64,000 nucleotides of DNA from Ziziphus jujuba (Eukaryota; Streptophyta; Magnoliopsida; Rosales; Rhamnaceae), in the NCBI RefSeq assembly GCF_031755915.1, contig NC_083388.1, forward strand, positions 25,575,001-25,639,000, written 5' to 3'. The notes beneath the pieces were generated by a model. That model did no database searches. It was not told the origin of the DNA and worked only from the letters and a program-made list of their open reading frames with translations. A program made the position numbers and the translations under genes. Below, piece by piece: positions 10,912 to 22,696 of this stretch; the stretch's first letter is position 1, and each line of letters opens with the position of its first letter.

Positions 10912-12040
10912 CTTTTTTTTTTTTTTTTTAATTACAAACAAAAGAAACAAATTGCCTGCACCACCATAAACGGGAAGAAGATCATCTCATACTATCCAAA
11001 GTGACTAAATGATTAACTCCTTTAGAATCTATTACAAACAAATGAAATTCGGGAAGAAGACCTTCCCATAGGATCCAAAGTGACTAAATGATCAACCCTT
11101 TAAAAGCTATTACAAACAAATGAAACCCAAAATCCAAACTATGATTAAGATTAGTTAAACCATCCACAACAAAATTACATTCTTGATGATCATAATGGAT
11201 AGTAAAACCTCAATTCTTAGTAAGCAAATATTTGCAATTGAGGACAAGCCCATAGCAAGGATGAGAAAGTTGAATGCCCTTCATAATCCAGAAGAGCATG
11301 GCAGAGGAATCCAATTCCAAGCAACTTTACTTAACTTCAAATCTATACCAGTTTCAAACCATAATAAGCTTCCCAAAGCTCAGTAAAAGTACAACTAGAT
11401 TTTCCAAGATTAACAAAATAGTTAGAAAGCCAACTGCCATTAATGTATCAAAGAACCTCACCAACATCAACCTTACCATCATAGTCTCGAAAACTACAAT
11501 TAGTATTAAGTGTCATCCTATCAGCAGCAAGACACTCTCACCTAAGCCAACAACGAGACTTAACATTAACCACTGTGAGACTCTCAATAGCCTGCTTCAT
11601 ACAACACATAATTCTGAACCACATCCCTCGAATTCCTAAGCCAGCAAAAATAATCATTTTAAAATGGACTTGCATCACAATTTCCAAATAAACCAACAAC
11701 AAGTAGCAAAAATAGCGGTCCAAAAGATGTTCAAAAAACTAAACTTCACTGCAATCTTCTTTTTATGCTTCAAATTAACCTTTAACCAATCATCCCAATA
11801 ATAAAGAAAAAAAAAAACTAGGATCTCTATCAAGCACTTTAAGAAAAAAAAAAAACCTAGTTCCACAAGCTTCGTGGCAATCTCATAAAGCATGAAGTAA
11901 GTATTCACTCTAATTTCCACAAATAGAACAACTAGAAGAACTACTTATCCCTTTATCAAATCTCCTTTGATTAGTGAGCAATCTACCTTTAACCCTAAAC
12001 CAGCAAAAGTATTTCACTCGAGGAATGGTTTTCAGCCTCC
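10912..12040 (-). mobile_element. Decayed, 5'-truncated LINE (non-LTR retrotransposon) with zf-RVT and RNase H remnants
   Basis: Read on the minus strand from about 12035, one frame gives IPRVKYFCWFRVKGRLLTNQ, then CSIC, LLHAL and DC. That is the Cys/His linker found after the reverse transcriptase of plant LINEs (zf-RVT), with two internal stops (TAG, TGA). Further on, WDDWL and CCWFIWKL follow, and then an RNase H domain around 11490-11320: TLNTNCSFRD, YINGSWLSNYFVNLG, FTELWEAYYGLKL. Plant RNase H copies usually read LNTDGS here, so the first catalytic Asp is Asn. A later VDGL remnant lies near 11160. The minus-strand 3' end is a run of T on the plus strand (10912-10930), the expected poly(A) tail. 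No reverse transcriptase was found, so the copy is 5'-truncated and dead. Confidence 0.82.
10972..11129. repeat. 79-bp tandem duplication near the LINE 3' end
   Basis: Two diverged copies begin at GGGAAGAAGA (10972 and 11051). Both contain TCCAAAGTGACTAAATGAT and ATTACAAACAAATGAAA. They lie between the RNase H remnant and the poly(A) tail and so belong to the element's 3' UTR. Confidence 0.75.
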
Positions 12041-13082
12041 AAATGCCACTTCAACTCCGAAACTCGCTAGCTTAACACTTTGTTTTAGATTGGAGGGTGG
12101 AAAGGGAAAAAAAAAAAAAAGGATAATTTAATGGGGAAAGGAAAGGAAAGGAAAAGAAATATTTATAATAATTGTTTATTTGGATGATTATTAATGGAAA
12201 AAGAAAAGAAAAGTACAAATAATGGATAAATTTAGAGTAATTAAATTTTTTTATCAAAATTATGATATCTATGATTTGATAATTTTTAAATAATTTATTT
12301 ATTTATATATATAAAACAATATCAATTTAATAATATTAAAAAACTTTTATATAATTGATTACTAAAATTTTGATAAAAAAAATTAATATTTATAGCTAAA
12401 AAATAATTGATGTAATTTACCCTTTTACAAAAATGCCTTAACTATAAAATATTTTAATCAATTAATTTTTAATTAATAAAATTAATTAATTGATTTGATT
12501 TGATTTGATTAATTTCATCTGTTCTAATTTTTTTTCCAAATTCTTTTGAATCGATCCAAATCAAATTGATTACCGATTTTGATTTTTTGAAATTAATCCA
12601 AATTAATTACTATAAAATAACTGATGAAATAAGTTGGACTAGATAGGTGGGTTTTATGGTTAGTCAGTTGCTTTTATACACTCTCAATAAGGAGTTTAGC
12701 CCCAAAAAAAAAAATAAAAATAAAAATTCAGCTTGAGTAACCTAGTAATACCATCATTCTAAGTCAGTTTTTCTCCATTACATGGACGGAGACAGTAGTA
12801 TGGATCAGTCAGAAGCAATGTGGCTTGAGGCCCATTATAAAATACTTGGTCCAATCATCTATGGGCCAACTAGTAATGACGTGGAAGAAATCCACAAGAC
12901 CCGACCCATTTTGCGTACTTGGCAAAATCTGGTTGGTCTTTATGACGACGATTTGAGAAAAGTCGTATTCAACGGCCATCGTCTCAGTTTGCCGGATACA
13001 AAACGCTGAGGTTTATGTCTGAGATACGAGTGTGAGAGAGAAATTTGAGGTTTTAGAGAGAGAGACAGAAAAAAGTTGTCGC

Positions 13083-13114
<32 letters not shown>

Positions 13115-13120
13115 TCCGCC
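12041..13120 (+). promoter_or_regulatory. Intergenic AT-rich DNA, then ALG7 promoter and 5' UTR
   Basis: Bases 12041-12780 are AT-rich with no gene recognised. Bases 12829-12835 (GGCCCAT) and 12861-12867 (ATGGGCC) are paired site-II type elements common in plant housekeeping promoters. A (GA)n tract at about 13083-13109 lies in the 5' UTR just before the ATG at 13121. A short ORF at 12782-13009 was judged non-coding. Confidence 0.6.
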
Positions 13121-16100
13121 ATGGCAGCTCGCAAGAGAGCTTCAGCAAACACTTCAAGTGAACCACAGCCGAAAGAGAACGCACGGCCCAAATCACAAGA
13201 ACAAGCTTCGACTGATTCACCAATCGCACCACCGAAATTGGGTGTAATCCTCAAGCTCACACTCTTCTTCTCACTCCCTTATTTCTATTTGCTGTTCCGC
13301 CATTACGAGATCGAGCAAGAGATTAGGAGATCGATTCTGATTAATGCCGGACTTAGTCTTGCTGGGTTCTTCATCACTGTCAAGATGATCCCTGTGGCTT
13401 CCAGATACGTTCTGAGGCGCAACCTCTTTGGCTATGATATCAATAAGAAGGGAACTCCTCAAGGCACCATTAAAGTGTGAGTCTTTAACTTGGTTTTTGA
13501 TCAATCTAATTTGGTTTCATTTTCCATACCTGTGAACATGATATTTTTTTAACATTTTTTCAATGGATTTGTGGAAGTTTACGCTTCTTTATAATTTAAT
13601 TCAAATGTTCTTTTTCATGCTCATGTAAGTATTTTGCTTTGTGTTTTTTGGTTTTTTTGGAAAATGGATTGCGTAATAGCTGTTAACCTTTCCCCCCCTT
13701 CATTTTAAGTCAAACGTGTGCTGATCCTAAACTTTTGTACCTGATTTATTTATCTTACTTAGTGTGACCACTTGAATTGCGTTTTTTCAGGCCAGAGTCA
13801 TTGGGTATTGTGGTTGGAATTGTCTTCTTGGTTGTGGCAATCTTATTTCAGTATTTCAATTTTACTGCAGATTCTAATGTAAGTAATATCTTTCATTCCT
13901 CACAGTTTACTGTGTCAAAAAGTAGCCAAAATGGATAATTTGCTAAGTTGAAAATTGTTCATTGTGCTTGTTTATTATTATTCATATTTAATTTCCCATG
14001 AAAGTCAACTGAGAAAGAAACATATACATATTAATTGAGAAAGAAACACATACATACTTCTGAGAGAAGAAAAATATGACAACAAAAAAGGTTTGAGGAG
14101 AAACATTTCGAAAACCAATCATAGAAACTCCTTTGTAAGGATATAACTATAACACCATATGTATAACAATAACTTGTTAAAGATGATGATAGGGAAACTT
14201 TCCTCTTCTTTTCCCAATAGATAAGATGGACCTATTCTTTTGGTTCCTTGGTTCCATGATTTCCAGTTTTATGTTTTTTGTAGTTGTGACTATAATCCTT
14301 AATGGTGGAAGACTAAAGTGTTCAATATTTTTTGAATCATGCAGTGGCTTGTTGAGTACAATGCAGCACTAGCATCCATTTGTTTCATGTTATTGCTTGG
14401 CTTTGTTGATGATGTCCTCGATGTACCTTGGAGAGTGTGAGTATCCATTTATCATTCTAGTATCTCATATTTCATTTTAGATGGTTAATTTTTTACACGG
14501 GTTTATCCATATGCATGGATTTCCAAATTAATATTTGATAGAATTCTTCTCTTCTTGTAATTGTAAAGAGCAGGAAACTACTATTGCCATCATTTGCGGC
14601 TCTTCCTCTGCTGATGGCCTATGCTGGACATACGACTATCATTATACCAAAGCCTCTTGTTCCATATGTTGGTCTAGATATTCTGGATTTAGGTATAATG
14701 CTTATCATAGAGAATTGGAGATGAATATAGGAAAGGAACAATCTTTTATTATAAACTTTTTGAAATGGTTGGATTTGATTTCTTTCCATTGCTACTTACA
14801 AAACAACTTTTGTTGTCAAAGGATGGATATACAAACTATACATGGGGCTTTTGGCAGTCTTTTGCACAAACTCAATCAATATTCACGCTGGTTTAAATGG
14901 TCTTGAAGTTGGACAGACAATTGTCATCTCATCTGCTGTAAGCATAACGACCTAGAAAAGAGATGCAATATCATACTGCTTTAGTGTGTCACATATTGCT
15001 AATTTGCAGATTTTGATACACAATATCATGCAAATTGGAGCATCTTCAGATTCTGAACACAAGCAAGCACATGCATTCTCCATTTATCTAGTTCAGCCCC
15101 TACTAGCCACCTCCTTGGCTTTATTCTCCTACAACTGGTGAGATGCTGTATCAATTTATCATCTATTGAATTGCTTATGCCTGTGCCCTTTTCTTCATGC
15201 AGGTAGAGATATACATAATATTTTATGCTCTCATGATTATTTTAGGTATCCTTCTTCAGTTTTTGTGGGAGATACATACACATACTTTGCTGGGATGACC
15301 ATGGCTGTAATCGGCATTTTAGGCCATTTTAGGTATGTACCCTGATCTTTCATATTTCTCTGTCTTTCTGAACTTTAAGTTTTTCCTTGCTTGATCATGA
15401 ATTTTTTCTTCTTTTACAATTTTGTTACAGTGAAACACTCCTGATTTTCTTTGCACCTCAAGTTTTGAACTTCCTCTTATCACTCCCTCAGGTTTGAATT
15501 AATCTCCTCTCTGTCTCTCTTTCCCTCTCATTTTTCTGTCTCCTTTGAAGATATAACTATTGGAAAATGGTTGTCATGTGAGGCATCTAATTTGCTGTTA
15601 TATTTTGTCAGCTTGCTGGAATTGTCCCATGTCCACGACATCGTCTGCCTCGGTAGCCCTGTGCTTTTTTCAGTAAAGGTTTTCTTTAGTTTTGGTGTAT
15701 AATTTATTAACACAACTTGCATGTCTTTGACATTCAGGTTTGATCCTCAAACTGGGCTGCTGACTGGGACAAATGATGGAACACTTGTTAACTTTTTCCT
15801 GAGACAATTGGGCAGGCTGTCGGAGAAGTCGCTTTGCATCTATCTTCTTGTTTTCCAGGTAATTATTATGTTAATTTCATTTGTGTAAAGTACATGCTAG
15901 GAGCAGTTCAAGACCAGTTGGGTCATGTGTCTGGCCCATAAAAGAATCAGTATAGCTGATCCGTAATAGTTGGTGCAAGTCTTTAACTTAGATTTGTTAG
16001 CTGAGGCAATTTTTTTGGGACTCTTTGGAGCCATACCTTATGGTTGACCAGCCTAGTAGTTAGATGATATTGCTAATTATTTGACATGGCACTTCTTGTT

Positions 16101-16373
16101 CTCAAATGAATTGAAAGAATTCAAGAACCATTCTGGTGGTATTGATCTCTTAGTGGGTGTCATGCTGTTGGGTATTTTTTATTTTTCAGTGGTTTCAATT
16201 AATTATTTAGGCTGTCACTTCTGTCATGCCAAACGATGATGGAGATACTTTGTGTCCTTTCAATTTCACAATTTTTAAATATGTTTCTCATTTTGTTAAT
16301 CTGTTTTCAACAGGCTATTGCATGCTTCTTTTGTTTTGTGTTGAGATACTTCCTTGCTGGTTGGTACAAATGA
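13121..16373 (+). CDS. ALG7: UDP-GlcNAc:dolichyl-phosphate GlcNAc-1-phosphotransferase (ALG7/GPT)
   Basis: Catalyses the first step of the dolichol-linked N-glycan precursor on the ER membrane and is the tunicamycin target. Ten exons: 13121-13476, 13791-13878, 14345-14436, 14574-14692, 14822-14937, 15010-15137, 15246-15332, 15431-15491, 15612-15652, 15738-15858, then 16314-16373 as an eleventh; total 1269 nt, 422 residues, close to the family length. Motifs seen: repeated hydrophobic helices; [20 protein letters not shown] with the conserved Asp pair; [62 protein letters not shown]. The protein ends RYFLAGWYK. The start is the first ATG after the GA tract, and the first ~35 residues are hydrophilic and cytosolic by family analogy. 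All phases agree. Identity is firm. Confidence 0.95.
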
Positions 16374-17214
16374 GGCAACAAGAAGCGTTTTTTTCTTTTG
16401 TTGACAATCAAACAAAACCATTCTTAGGGAACATTTTTGTTTACTGGCCGAGTGTTGTAATGTATGACTGCCTGCTGTATAAAGTGCAGTTTAGTGCCTG
16501 GCTGGGATAACCCTACATATATCATGTGAACAGCAAATGACTTCTTGACATTCTTGGGGACAAATACTCTCTTATATTTTTGTGGGTTTTTTGTTTTTGT
16601 CTTTTTTAGAAAAAGGAATGTGAGACAAATTTTGCACTGTAGGGATTGCATTGGTGCTTCTTTTTTTTTTTTTTTTTTTTTTTTTTTGTGTTGGCTGTGA
16701 AGGATGCCAGGGATTAATTCTCAAACTTTGACTGAATTGTTCTTACTTTTATCATGTACTTCTCACCCGTTTTATATTTAATTGATTATTTTTTTGGTGA
16801 ATTGAATTTATTTCTTTGGTTAAATGGTAAATTTAATCGATTGATGATGATGATGATGTGGGTTGTGTCACATATGAACCGGAGGATGAAGGTCTTTTTG
16901 GGTTTGGGCTCTATTCCCACCAATCTTCTAAGGAAAATTAAATTGAGAAACAAAGACGAAGGAATTTTATGTCTTTTTTTTTTTTTTTTGTGTGAAAGAT
17001 TTATGTCGAATTGTACTACCAGTTTCTCACTTTGTATGCTATATATTTCCCTGATAAAGATAATCATTATTTTTATAGGTAACAAAATGGGGAAAAAAAA
17101 AAAAAAAAGAAAGAAAAGAAATAATTAAAGAATAGTAAAAATAAATATCATTTTTTTTTATTCGTAAAAATCCACGTACCTCCCTTTTTTTTAATTTTTA
17201 TTTTTTTGGCTATA

Positions 17215-17245
<31 letters not shown>

Positions 17246-17555
17246 TTTGTGTGAAAACTAATACTTGGAAACGGATAAACATATTTAAAAAAAAAAAAAA
17301 AGGACACATTTCCAACATGGTGGACGAGATATGAAAATTGTCCTAGAACTTAGACCGTTAGATCTGGGTAGCTCAAAGAAGAGATTCATTCAAATTAAGC
17401 CACGTGTCACGCAGTTCGCTAATACCCATTGCCAAACACTCAATGACCTATCTCTCTCTTTCTCTCTCCACTGTACTGGTCCTCCTTTACCTTCACACAC
17501 TCCCCGCATTGTTGGGTTCATTTCTTCGTTGTATGACCTACTGTGACTCTCAGCT
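16374..17555. other. ALG7 3' flank and ferrochelatase promoter
   Basis: Contains a T run (16661-16687), a (TTA)n microsatellite (about 17217-17245) and A runs. A G-box CACGTG at 17401-17406, about 150 bases before the ferrochelatase ATG, fits the light regulation known for tetrapyrrole genes; that link is inferred. Bases 17450-17470 are CT-rich and probably 5' UTR. No gene recognised. Confidence 0.55.
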
Positions 17556-20500
17556 ATGGCCGAATCCATAGCAATGCTTCCTTCAAGCATCTCTTCCAAT
17601 GCTCCTTTGGACCATCACCTTCGGTATCTCTCTTACTCTTCTTCTTCCTCAATTTCTCTGCTTCTTTTACCAAAAATGTCACCTTTTTTTTTTTCCCACC
17701 TGTTTTCTCGCAGGTTGTTGCCTCGGTCACTGTGTAATACTCAGAAACTCTATCGCTGCCCCGAGGCTTGTATGAGTGATAGTCTATCGAGGAATTCCTT
17801 GGTTGCTAAATACACTTCGACTCAATCATCGTTGTTGTTTGCTAATAAACAATCTCAATCGCGTCAAAAGTGCTTGACTCCGTTAAAAGCTGTAGCGACT
17901 TCGGAGACTCCGGCTAATTCCGCTTCGCCGCTCATCGGAAATGACAAGATTGGGGTTTTATTGCTCAATCTTGGAGGTCCTGAGACTCTGGACGATGTTC
18001 AGCCTTTTCTCTTTAATCTCTTTGCTGATCCGGTAAAAATTTGCTTATTAATCACCAAAATATTTTAATATACCTGCAAAGAAGACAAAGAAAAAAATAA
18101 ATAAATAAAAAAAGAAAAACTTTCTTTCTGCTTAGGTTTGTGGAAATTTTATTTCATGTTTGTTGGTCATTGGTACACGCACGCACGCACGCATGTCTGA
18201 AAGTATCAATTTTTATATTGGATTGATAGGCTCATTTAGCAGTTAAGCCGATGATGACGTGGACATTTTCATAATTCACGCTCAGGACAACCTTTTCAAG
18301 CTTTTTATGTAACCTCTTCCTATGATCTTTCCCTTTAGAAAAAAAAAAAAAAAAAAAAAAAATAAGATTTTGCTAGTGAATTGCAAAGTTACATATGTAG
18401 GAAAAACCAAGGAAGTCCCTAAGTTAGCTTATATAAACCACCTTATCTTTTAAGTTCATCTGAGTGGGTTGTTAGTAAAAAAGAGGTCATGGCTTTAATA
18501 CTTATTGTTTATTTTGTAATTCCCTTTTTTCCCTGACAAAAAGTTTTGAAAAACATCATGCATAAACTATAAAATAATTCAAGTTGAGATGATTATGTTA
18601 TTTATTTTATGTGTATATATGAGGAGTTGCATTGTACATTCTAAGTGCTTAGACATTGAGTTTTTTTTTTTTTGGGTCATAGTCTGGACATTGGTGTTGC
18701 CCCTTGAATAGTTTTATATAATTGGACAGGATATTATTCGACTTCCAAGGTTGTTCCGTTTTCTTCAAAAGCCCTTGGCACAATTCATATCTGTTTTCAG
18801 GGCATCCAAGAGCAAAGAAGGCTACGCCGCAATTGGTGGTGGTTCTCCTCTTCGAAAAATAACTGATGCGCAGGCATGAACTCTTCTATTAATATCAACT
18901 TTGATTTTGTTACCATTATTATATAGTATATACCATAGTTATACCATAGTCATTTCAGTTCATTGGAATGCCACTTTTTGGGGAAAAACCATTTTTCTAT
19001 CTTGCGGCAATGCTGTCGTTGAGTGGTTACTTCCATCATTAGTTATCTATATTTTATTGCCTTGTGATTGATTGCTTCTAGTTGCTATAAAGAATTTCCC
19101 CACCAAAAAATGTTTTCATTTTGTATATTTTCTAGTGATGGTTCTTACATGGGCTACCCATTTATGATTCAGGCTGAAGAATTGAGGAAGTCTCTCTGGT
19201 CAAAGAATGTCCCAGCCAAGGTGTATGTGGGAATGCGATATTGGCATCCATTTACTGAGGAAGCTATACAGCAGGTATCTGCTTGGATTTAATCTAATTG
19301 CTAGTGTGTTAACAGCATATGGCCACTTGCTTCTGCTGTTATACTTTGATGAAATTCACAGTAAACATACAAGTTTATGCTTTTCGTGGTTGTTGTTTAT
19401 TGTTATTGATTCTGAAAACAATTTTATAGATAAAAAGAGATGGAATTACAAAGCTTGTTGTCCTTCCACTTTATCCACAATTTTCAATATCAACTAGTGG
19501 TTCAAGCCTTCGACTCTTGGAGAGTATATTTAGGTGATGTCTAAGCACAATTGCCACTGTTGTAAAGAAATCTAATCTGAAATCAATATATGTGACCAAG
19601 TAATTCATTGATTCATTAGGGAGGATGAATACTTAGTCAACATGCAGCATACAGTCATACCTTCCTGGTACCAGCGTGAAGGGTATATAAAGGCCATGGC
19701 AAATTTGATTGAGATGGAGCTAAAAATTTTTGACTCTCCCGATAAGGTATAACATCTTAAGTGCTTACTTCTCAGGTATCACATCTTATTGTGCTTTCTT
19801 TATTCTCTTATTTTTCTTCTAAATTTATTGATTAAATTTGTTTGTATCATCTAATCAAGACCATAGGTTCATTTTAATTTAACATAAAAGGACTGCATTC
19901 AGTTGAAATGCAACATAAATTCTGTGTCAGAAAAGTACAACTTTGCCACATCTTCTGATGGTGGATTTCAAGCTACAGTTTCCCTTGACCAATCTACAAG
20001 AAAATGTTCTAAAACTTATCCTCAAGTTTTTGACACTTTTAAGGAATCCAAATCCTTGAAGATGGGATCCTACAAGAATTTTACACCTGTTTTAATTGTT
20101 ACTCGGTTGTCCTGCCCTAGGTGGTGATATTCTTTAGTGCACATGGGGTACCACTTGCGTATGTGGAAGAGGCTGGTGATCCTTACAAGGCAGAGATGGA
20201 GGAATGTGTAGATCTTATAATTGAAGAATTAGAGAAGAGAAAGATAACTAATGCATATACACTTGCTTATCAGGTTTTTGTTTTTTTTTTTTGCTTTTTA
20301 GTTCTGTTGAAATTTTTATTTGCATCAAGATATAGGCACTGTTAAAAAGTTAGCACTGTCTATTGTAGATAAATAATTACTATTATTTGACTTTTTGTCG
20401 TTCTATAAGAATAGTCAGAAAATGATGGTTTGGTTCTCTGTAATGATGAAGAGATGCATTCTTCTCTGTAATGATCATTTGAAGGAATCTGCACATACTT

Positions 20501-21526
20501 TTGTGATCTTTTCCTTGTCGATTGTTTCACCTGGATGCTATTATCACTAAGTTGGTTGATAGTTTACGATTGTTCTTACAGAGTAGGGTTGGACCTGTGG
20601 AATGGTTGAAACCCTATACAGATGAGACAATAATCGATCTTGGGAAAAAAGGTGTAAAAAGTCTGCTGGCTGTGCCTATTAGGTAATTGTTATCAACAGC
20701 ATGCTGTTTCTTGCATGCACATGTGGAATGTTATTTCATCTCTCTCGTGTTATATATGCTGAGACATGGACAGCTGCATTTCCAACTCAGATTTTGAGAC
20801 AAATAAGTTTAGCTGTGTTCTTAAAAGTTTTTATGTTTGATTTGCAGCTTTGTGAGCGAGCACATTGAAACTTTAGAAGAGATTGATGTTGAGTACAAAG
20901 AATTGGCTCTAAAATGTGGCATAGAAAACTGGGGGCGTGTTCCTGCATTAGGATGTGAACCCGCCTTCATTTCAGATTTGGCAGATGCTGTGATCGAGAG
21001 TCTCCCATACGTTGGAGCTATGGCAGTCTCAAATATCGAAGCTCGACAGGTATCTATCGCTATTGGACTAACTAGAATTTAGCAAATGTTATATGAATCT
21101 AATGCCATGATATGTAGCAAATATGGTTGATGCTTACTTTGAACTTCTGCATTCTTTCCCTGGCAGATGTTTTTGTATACTAAAAACCACCATAGCACAC
21201 TCCTAGAATTTCTATTATATGTATGCTTTCGATACAAAGCTTATGTTTTGCATTGATACAGTCAATATACTCTAATATCGGTGGGTTGGCTATATGTGCA
21301 GTCTTTAGTACCGCTTGGAAGTGTGGAAGAGTTACTGGCAGCATATGATTCACAACGCAGGGAGCTTCCCCCACCGGTGACGGTGTGGGAATGGGGATGG
21401 ACAAAAAGCGCAGAAACATGGAATGGGAGAGCAGCAATGCTGGCAGTGCTTGTCCTACTGGTTCTAGAAGTCACCACAGGAGAAGGGTTTCTTCATCAAT
21501 GGGGCATTTTACCTTTGTTCCGTTGA
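17556..21526 (+). CDS. FC2: Ferrochelatase 2, plastid, with C-terminal chlorophyll-binding (CAB/LHC) motif
   Basis: Inserts Fe2+ into protoporphyrin IX to make haem, in the chloroplast. Exons: 17556-18032, 18730-18873, 19173-19274, 19430-19533, 19620-19746, 20121-20273, 20582-20682, 20848-21049, 21302-21526; phases all agree. Conserved parts: [34 protein letters not shown], the catalytic-His block [20 protein letters not shown], and [20 protein letters not shown]. The C-terminus carries [13 protein letters not shown], the light-harvesting-type helix that marks FC2 rather than FC1. The Ser-rich N-terminus is a transit peptide. Bases 17624-17713 are a possible 90-nt in-frame intron; removing them gives 514 residues against 544, and Arabidopsis FC2 has 512. 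The intron after exon 2 begins GC (CAG|GCATGA), not GT. Confidence 0.95.
17624..17713 (+). other. Probable 90-nt in-frame intron in the ferrochelatase transit peptide
   Basis: The segment begins GTATCTC, is pyrimidine-rich and ends TTTTCTCGCAG. It has 90 nt and no in-frame stop, so retention or removal both keep the frame. Splicing joins HHLR to LLPRS and brings the protein to the usual FC2 length. Confidence 0.65.
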
Positions 21527-22696
21527 GCAATTAAATCTCCATCCTCTTCCTCTCCACCAAAATTAATGGATCCCTATCCTATAAATTTTTGATTTCTTAG
21601 ATTTAAAAAAAAAAAAAAAAAAAAAACTCCTTTTTTCGTGTTCTTAACTTGATCCATACGTTTACTAGTTTTGGATACGAAGGTACTAATACTCAGTGCG
21701 TTACATAATGATATCAAAATTTAGCTAGTGTAGATGCTGTGCTTCTGTGTGCGGCAACGAACAGTAAAAAAAAAAAGAAAAAAAGAAATGTTTGTATCAT
21801 ACTTGGTGTTGTAACACAAAATTCCATGGATAATGTATATTATAAAAACTTTTAAAATGTTTTTTTGAGCTTCTTTTTGCTTTTAATTTCGTTCTTTCCC
21901 TTCTTCTGCTTTAGTGCACAGTATGTCTGTTCGTTGCTCTATCATTAATTAATTATTCAAAGAATTATAAATATCGTTGTCCGGGAGCGAGCAAACAAAA
22001 CAAAATAAAAAATAAAAAATAAAAAATAAAAAATAAAAAATAAAAAATAAAAAATAAAAAATAAAAAATAAAGTAATAATTAAAAAAAAAAAAAAAAACA
22101 CGTTAAATTTTGTATAATGTGGTAGAAATAAATAATAATATTTGAGGTTGAAGGTGGGCTAGCGACCCAACGAATCGCGAGCCGGGCAAAAAGGTGGTGT
22201 ACATGCTCGTCGTGCGTAATGTCACGTGACGTCCCGACCGCTACATCTACTTGCAAGTTTTATTGCAAGATTCATGAGAGAATCCTAATTGGACGTGTCC
22301 TAATGACCCCGCAAACACATACTCCAAAGCGACCCACGTGCCATTTGCACCATTGTATCTATATATATATATATATATATATATTTACTTCTCGTGTATC
22401 AATGTGCGTTTGCTTTAAATTGTCCAATGTCCATCATTTCGCTTTGGTTTGGTTTTCGAGTTTTGGGTTTCGGTTGGAGTAGGAGATACCTTTCTTTCCC
22501 ATTCCTGATTTCTTCTTCTTCTTCTTCTTCTTCTGTATCCAAATCCAATTCTAAACCTATAACTATGTTTTTAATAATATAGGTATAGCCACAGCTTTAT
22601 ATTCGAAGGATTCCTATTGGCTCTCTCTCTCTCTCTTTTTTTTTTTTTTTTTTCCCTCCAAATCAAACTCTTCTGGAAAGTTCCATTGAGAATCCG
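21527..22696 (+). promoter_or_regulatory. Ferrochelatase 3' flank and UGT80 promoter/5' UTR
   Basis: Bases 22004-22071 are a 7-bp microsatellite (TAAAAAA)n of about nine units. Bases 22221-22233 (GTCACGTGACGTC) contain a perfect 10-bp palindrome with a G-box core overlapping a TGACGTC motif; another CACGTG lies at 22336-22341. A (TA)n tract follows at about 22360-22384. The CT tract at 22620-22636 is in the leader just before the ATG at 22697. No other gene recognised. Confidence 0.6.

Noticed and set aside
12782..13009. 75-codon plus-strand ORF upstream of ALG7
   Set aside because: It overlaps site-II promoter motifs and the probable leader, has no homology I recognise and no splice evidence.
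16661..16687. Long T run after ALG7 as a retroposon tail
   Set aside because: There is no recognisable element body or flanking duplication; similar homopolymers occur throughout the window.
19903..20127. ORF ending at the start of a ferrochelatase exon
   Set aside because: It runs through the intron and is out of frame with the VVIFFSAHG exon; the acceptor TGCCCTAG at 20120 defines the true exon.
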